64,000 nucleotides of DNA, from positions 124,001 through 188,000 of the forward strand of contig QQVD01000034.1 of assembly GCA_003388555.1 (NCBI GenBank), in the 5' to 3' direction. Shown piece after piece: positions 61,913 through 64,000 of this stretch. Under the pieces are notes generated by a model that was not told the DNA's origin, did no database searches, and saw only the letters and a list, made by a program, of their open reading frames with translations. The stretch comes from Acidobacteriota bacterium. GTDB taxonomy: Bacteria; Acidobacteriota; Thermoanaerobaculia; Multivoradales; Multivoraceae. Positions within the stretch are counted from its first letter, which is position 1; each line of letters begins with the position of its first letter. The translations under genes and the position numbers were made by a program.

Positions 61913-62512
61913 TCAGCGGCGCTCTTCGGCTGGCGGCGGCGCAGAGGCTCCGCGGGTGGCGATGCATTCGATCTCCACCGCGGCGCCCAGCGCCAACCGC
62001 GGTGAGTTGGTCGTGGTGCGGGCCGGTGGCGCGTCGCCGAAGAACTCCAGCCAGACCGTGTTCATGGCCGCGAAGTCGTCCATGTCGGCGAGGAAGACGC
62101 TGCACTTGGCGACATGCCCGAGGCTCGAGCCGGCCGCCTCGAGGATCCGCTGCACGTTGAGCAGCGTCTGCCGGGTCTGCGCCGCGACACCACCTGGCAC
62201 CAGCTCGAGCGAGCCCGGTGCGGTGCCGAGGGTGCCGGAGACGAAGACGAGCTCGCCGGCGGGCGCGATCGTGACGTGGGAGAAGGCCGGCAGGCGTCCG
62301 AGCTCCTCGACGTTGATGCGCTCCGGCTGCTGCGCGGCTCCCGCCCGGGACGGCGAGAGCGTGGTGAACGCGGCGAGGATGGCGAGGGCCGCGACGACGA
62401 GCCTGCGCCGTCGAGCGGTCGATGCCGCGGCGCGCCGCTTGGAAGGAGTAGCGGCGAGGGTGGCCGAGGGAAGCACTCTCGGGTCGACCGGACGGCGGCG
62501 AGGCAGTGGCAT
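61913..62512 (-). CDS. RidA-family protein with N-terminal signal sequence
   Basis: A 199-residue protein whose last ~135 residues are a RidA/YjgF domain: FSHVTIAPAGELVFVSGTLG, VAAQTRQTLLNVQRILEAAGSS-like core, HVAKCSVFLADMDDFAAMN, and the C-terminal RLALGAAVEIECIATRG where the conserved Arg would bind carboxylates. Cytoplasmic RidA deaminates reactive enamines. Here a basic N-terminus plus helix (RRRRLVVAALAILAAFTTLS) ending SRAGAAQ suggests export, which is unusual. GTG 62476 is an alternative start. It follows the hydrolase divergently. Confidence 0.82.
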   Translation of the reverse strand: MPLPRRRPVDPRVLPSATLAATPSKRRAAASTARRRRLVVAALAILAAFTTLSPSRAGAAQQPERINVEELGRLPAFSHVTIAPAGELVFVSGTLGTAPGSLELVPGGVAAQTRQTLLNVQRILEAAGSSLGHVAKCSVFLADMDDFAAMNTVWLEFFGDAPPARTTTNSPRLALGAAVEIECIATRGASAPPPAEERR

Positions 62513-62639
62513 GCAGGGATCCTACTCTCCGCCATGGCGCGGGTTCGCGGGAACGGGGAACCTCCTTGGCGGGTCCGATGTGCGAAGCTCGATCTCGCCG
62601 CCGCTGCAACGACAACGACTTCCGACCAGCTGAATCGTC

Positions 62640-64000
62640 TTGACCGGTCTCAGGCCGCATCGCAGGGCTCGCCGCAGGACGTCGCTCTCGTGCTTCGCGC
62701 GGGTGCTGCTGCCGCTCTCGTTCGCCGCGGCCTGCGCCGCGCAACCGCTCGAATTCCCCGAGCTCGCGGCTGACGTGCCGGTCGGTGAGGGACGCGTGCA
62801 GCCGTGCCTGGAAGAGCTTCCCGGCGAGATCGTCTGCGGCCGCTTCCGGGTCTGGGAGGATCGTGCCGCCAGGCGGGGGCGCACTCTCGACCTGGCCTTC
62901 GTGCGTGCCCGGGCGACCAGCACCGCCGGGCGCCAGCCCGACGCGGTGACCTTCCTGTTCGGGGGACCGGGATCGTCGGTGCTGGAACAGGCGGCCGGCG
63001 TGGTCCAGGGATTCGCCGGGCTGCGCGAACGCCGGGATCTGCTGCTGGTCGACCTGCGCGGAGTGGGCTTCTCGGCGCCGCTCGACTGCGACGTGCCCTA
63101 TCCGGGCGGCGTCGCGTCGCGCTTCGGCACCCTCTTCCCGGCCGACCACCTCGCGGCCTGCCGAGCCGAGTTGGCGCAGCGCGCCGACCTCTCGCTCTAT
63201 ACGTCGAACCACACCATGGACGACCTCGACCAGCTACGAGCCTGGCTCGGCATTCCGCAGCTGAACTTCTGGGCGGGTTCCTACGGCGTGCGCGAGGTGC
63301 AGGTGTTCGCGCGGCGTCACCCGGAGGCGATCCGCAGCGCCGTGCTCGACGGCGCCAGCCCGATCACCGAGGTCTCCTACGTCACCCACGCGCGCGGCCT
63401 GCAGGACGCGCTCGACCGCATCGAGGCGCTCTGTGCGAGCCAGTCCGGGTGCGCCCGCGACTACCCGGACCTGTCGGCCCGCATCGATCGCCTCTTCGCC
63501 CGGCTGCGCGAGAGCCCGATCGAGCTGGAGATCGGAGGAGCGGCGGTGCGCTTCGGCGCCGGGGATCTCGGCTACGCGCTACGGGGACTGCTCTATCGCC
63601 GCGGCGGCGAGGTGCCCTGGATGGTCTCGCGCGCCGAGGCGGGAGAGTGGCGCCCGCTGGTCGACTACTACCTGCAGCGCCAGGGGTGGGTCGGCGAGCC
63701 GGGCGGAGCGACCGGCATGCACCTCTCGGTGCTCTGTGCCGAGGACATCGCCCCGGTCACCGACGCCGAGGTCGCCGAGCAGACTGCCGGAACGTTCCTC
63801 GGCCCGCATCTGATCGACACCTACCGCCGCGCCTGCGACGCCTGGCCCCACGCCGAGCTGCCGGCCGACTTCTGGCAGCCGGTGCGCAGCCCGGTGCCGG
63901 CGCTGATCCTCTCCGGCGAGCACGATCCGGTGACGCCGCCGTCGCGGGGCGCGGCGCTGGCGGCGCTGATGCCGAACAGCCTGCACGTGGTGGTGCCGGG
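62640..64000 (+). CDS. Alpha/beta hydrolase, tripeptidyl aminopeptidase-like (C-terminally cut)
   Basis: An open frame of at least 453 codons running off the window. TTG 62640 is the only start giving a full basic n-region and hydrophobic core (VLLPLSFAAACAAQ, possibly a lipobox), so it is probably exported. The hydrolase fold shows the oxyanion segment VTFLFGGPGSS, DLRGVGFSAPLDC, the nucleophile Ser in FWAGSYGVREVQVFARRHPE, and a C-terminal TAP-like part VPALILSGEHDPVTPPSRGA holding the catalytic Asp. The catalytic His lies beyond the edge. The family includes proline iminopeptidase and secreted tripeptidyl aminopeptidases. Confidence 0.82.
   Translation, partial: MTGLRPHRRARRRTSLSCFARVLLPLSFAAACAAQPLEFPELAADVPVGEGRVQPCLEELPGEIVCGRFRVWEDRAARRGRTLDLAFVRARATSTAGRQPDAVTFLFGGPGSSVLEQAAGVVQGFAGLRERRDLLLVDLRGVGFSAPLDCDVPYPGGVASRFGTLFPADHLAACRAELAQRADLSLYTSNHTMDDLDQLRAWLGIPQLNFWAGSYGVREVQVFARRHPEAIRSAVLDGASPITEVSYVTHARGLQDALDRIEALCASQSGCARDYPDLSARIDRLFARLRESPIELEIGGAAVRFGAGDLGYALRGLLYRRGGEVPWMVSRAEAGEWRPLVDYYLQRQGWVGEPGGATGMHLSVLCAEDIAPVTDAEVAEQTAGTFLGPHLIDTYRRACDAWPHAELPADFWQPVRSPVPALILSGEHDPVTPPSRGAALAALMPNSLHVVVP

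Overview
The window is GC-rich chromosomal DNA from a free-living bacterium, most likely Acidobacteriota (Thermoanaerobaculia-like). This rests on an 822-residue ADOP (acidobacterial duplicated orphan permease) at 26142-28610, secreted proteins ending in a DGFE..D...W tail, and very dense genes with 4-nt ATGA/GTGA start-stop overlaps. It looks like core chromosome: no phage, plasmid, IS element, CRISPR array, rRNA or tRNA was seen.

Layout. 1-1140: ba3-type cytochrome c oxidase genes (subunit I truncated by the window edge). 1576-9314: two tandem pairs of signalling-type membrane proteins (two small proteins with a double-CxxC tail, two hybrid histidine kinases) around an AbgT transporter. 9397-32340: mixed single genes: nitronate monooxygenase, CsbD, DUF3604 lipoprotein, a Wzm/Wzt polysaccharide ABC exporter, an Ntn-hydrolase, a universal stress protein, a pair of acyl-CoA dehydrogenases, a subtilase, a VOC protein, a peroxiredoxin-like selenoprotein read through an in-frame TGA, an MFS pump, ADOP, a cupin, two unknowns and a GT4 glycosyltransferase.

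33334-50256 is the centrepiece: one 17-kb supraoperon aroDE-hisZ-hisG-hisDC-hisB-hisH-hisA-hisF-hisIE-trpE-trpG-trpD-trpC-trpF-trpB-trpA, nearly all genes overlapping by 4 nt. It is preceded by a sigma70-like promoter, a 25-codon leader peptide carrying both Trp-Trp and His-His-His, and a cascade of mutually exclusive hairpins ending in a terminator whose 3' arm contains the Shine-Dalgarno sequence of aroDE. The simplest reading is one attenuator that senses both tryptophan and histidine charging. The genes cover all his steps except histidinol-phosphate phosphatase and all trp steps from chorismate, plus two shikimate steps.

50324-64000: a methyltransferase, a cobalamin riboswitch driving a BtuB-like receptor, an ArsS-like radical SAM enzyme, a secreted protein with an IPTL-type C-terminal anchor, another methyltransferase, a Rho-N-like small protein, a secreted unknown, a coupled GNAT/aminotransferase pair, a seven-copy ~94-bp tandem repeat, a LamG protein, a RidA protein with a signal peptide, and an alpha/beta hydrolase cut by the window end.
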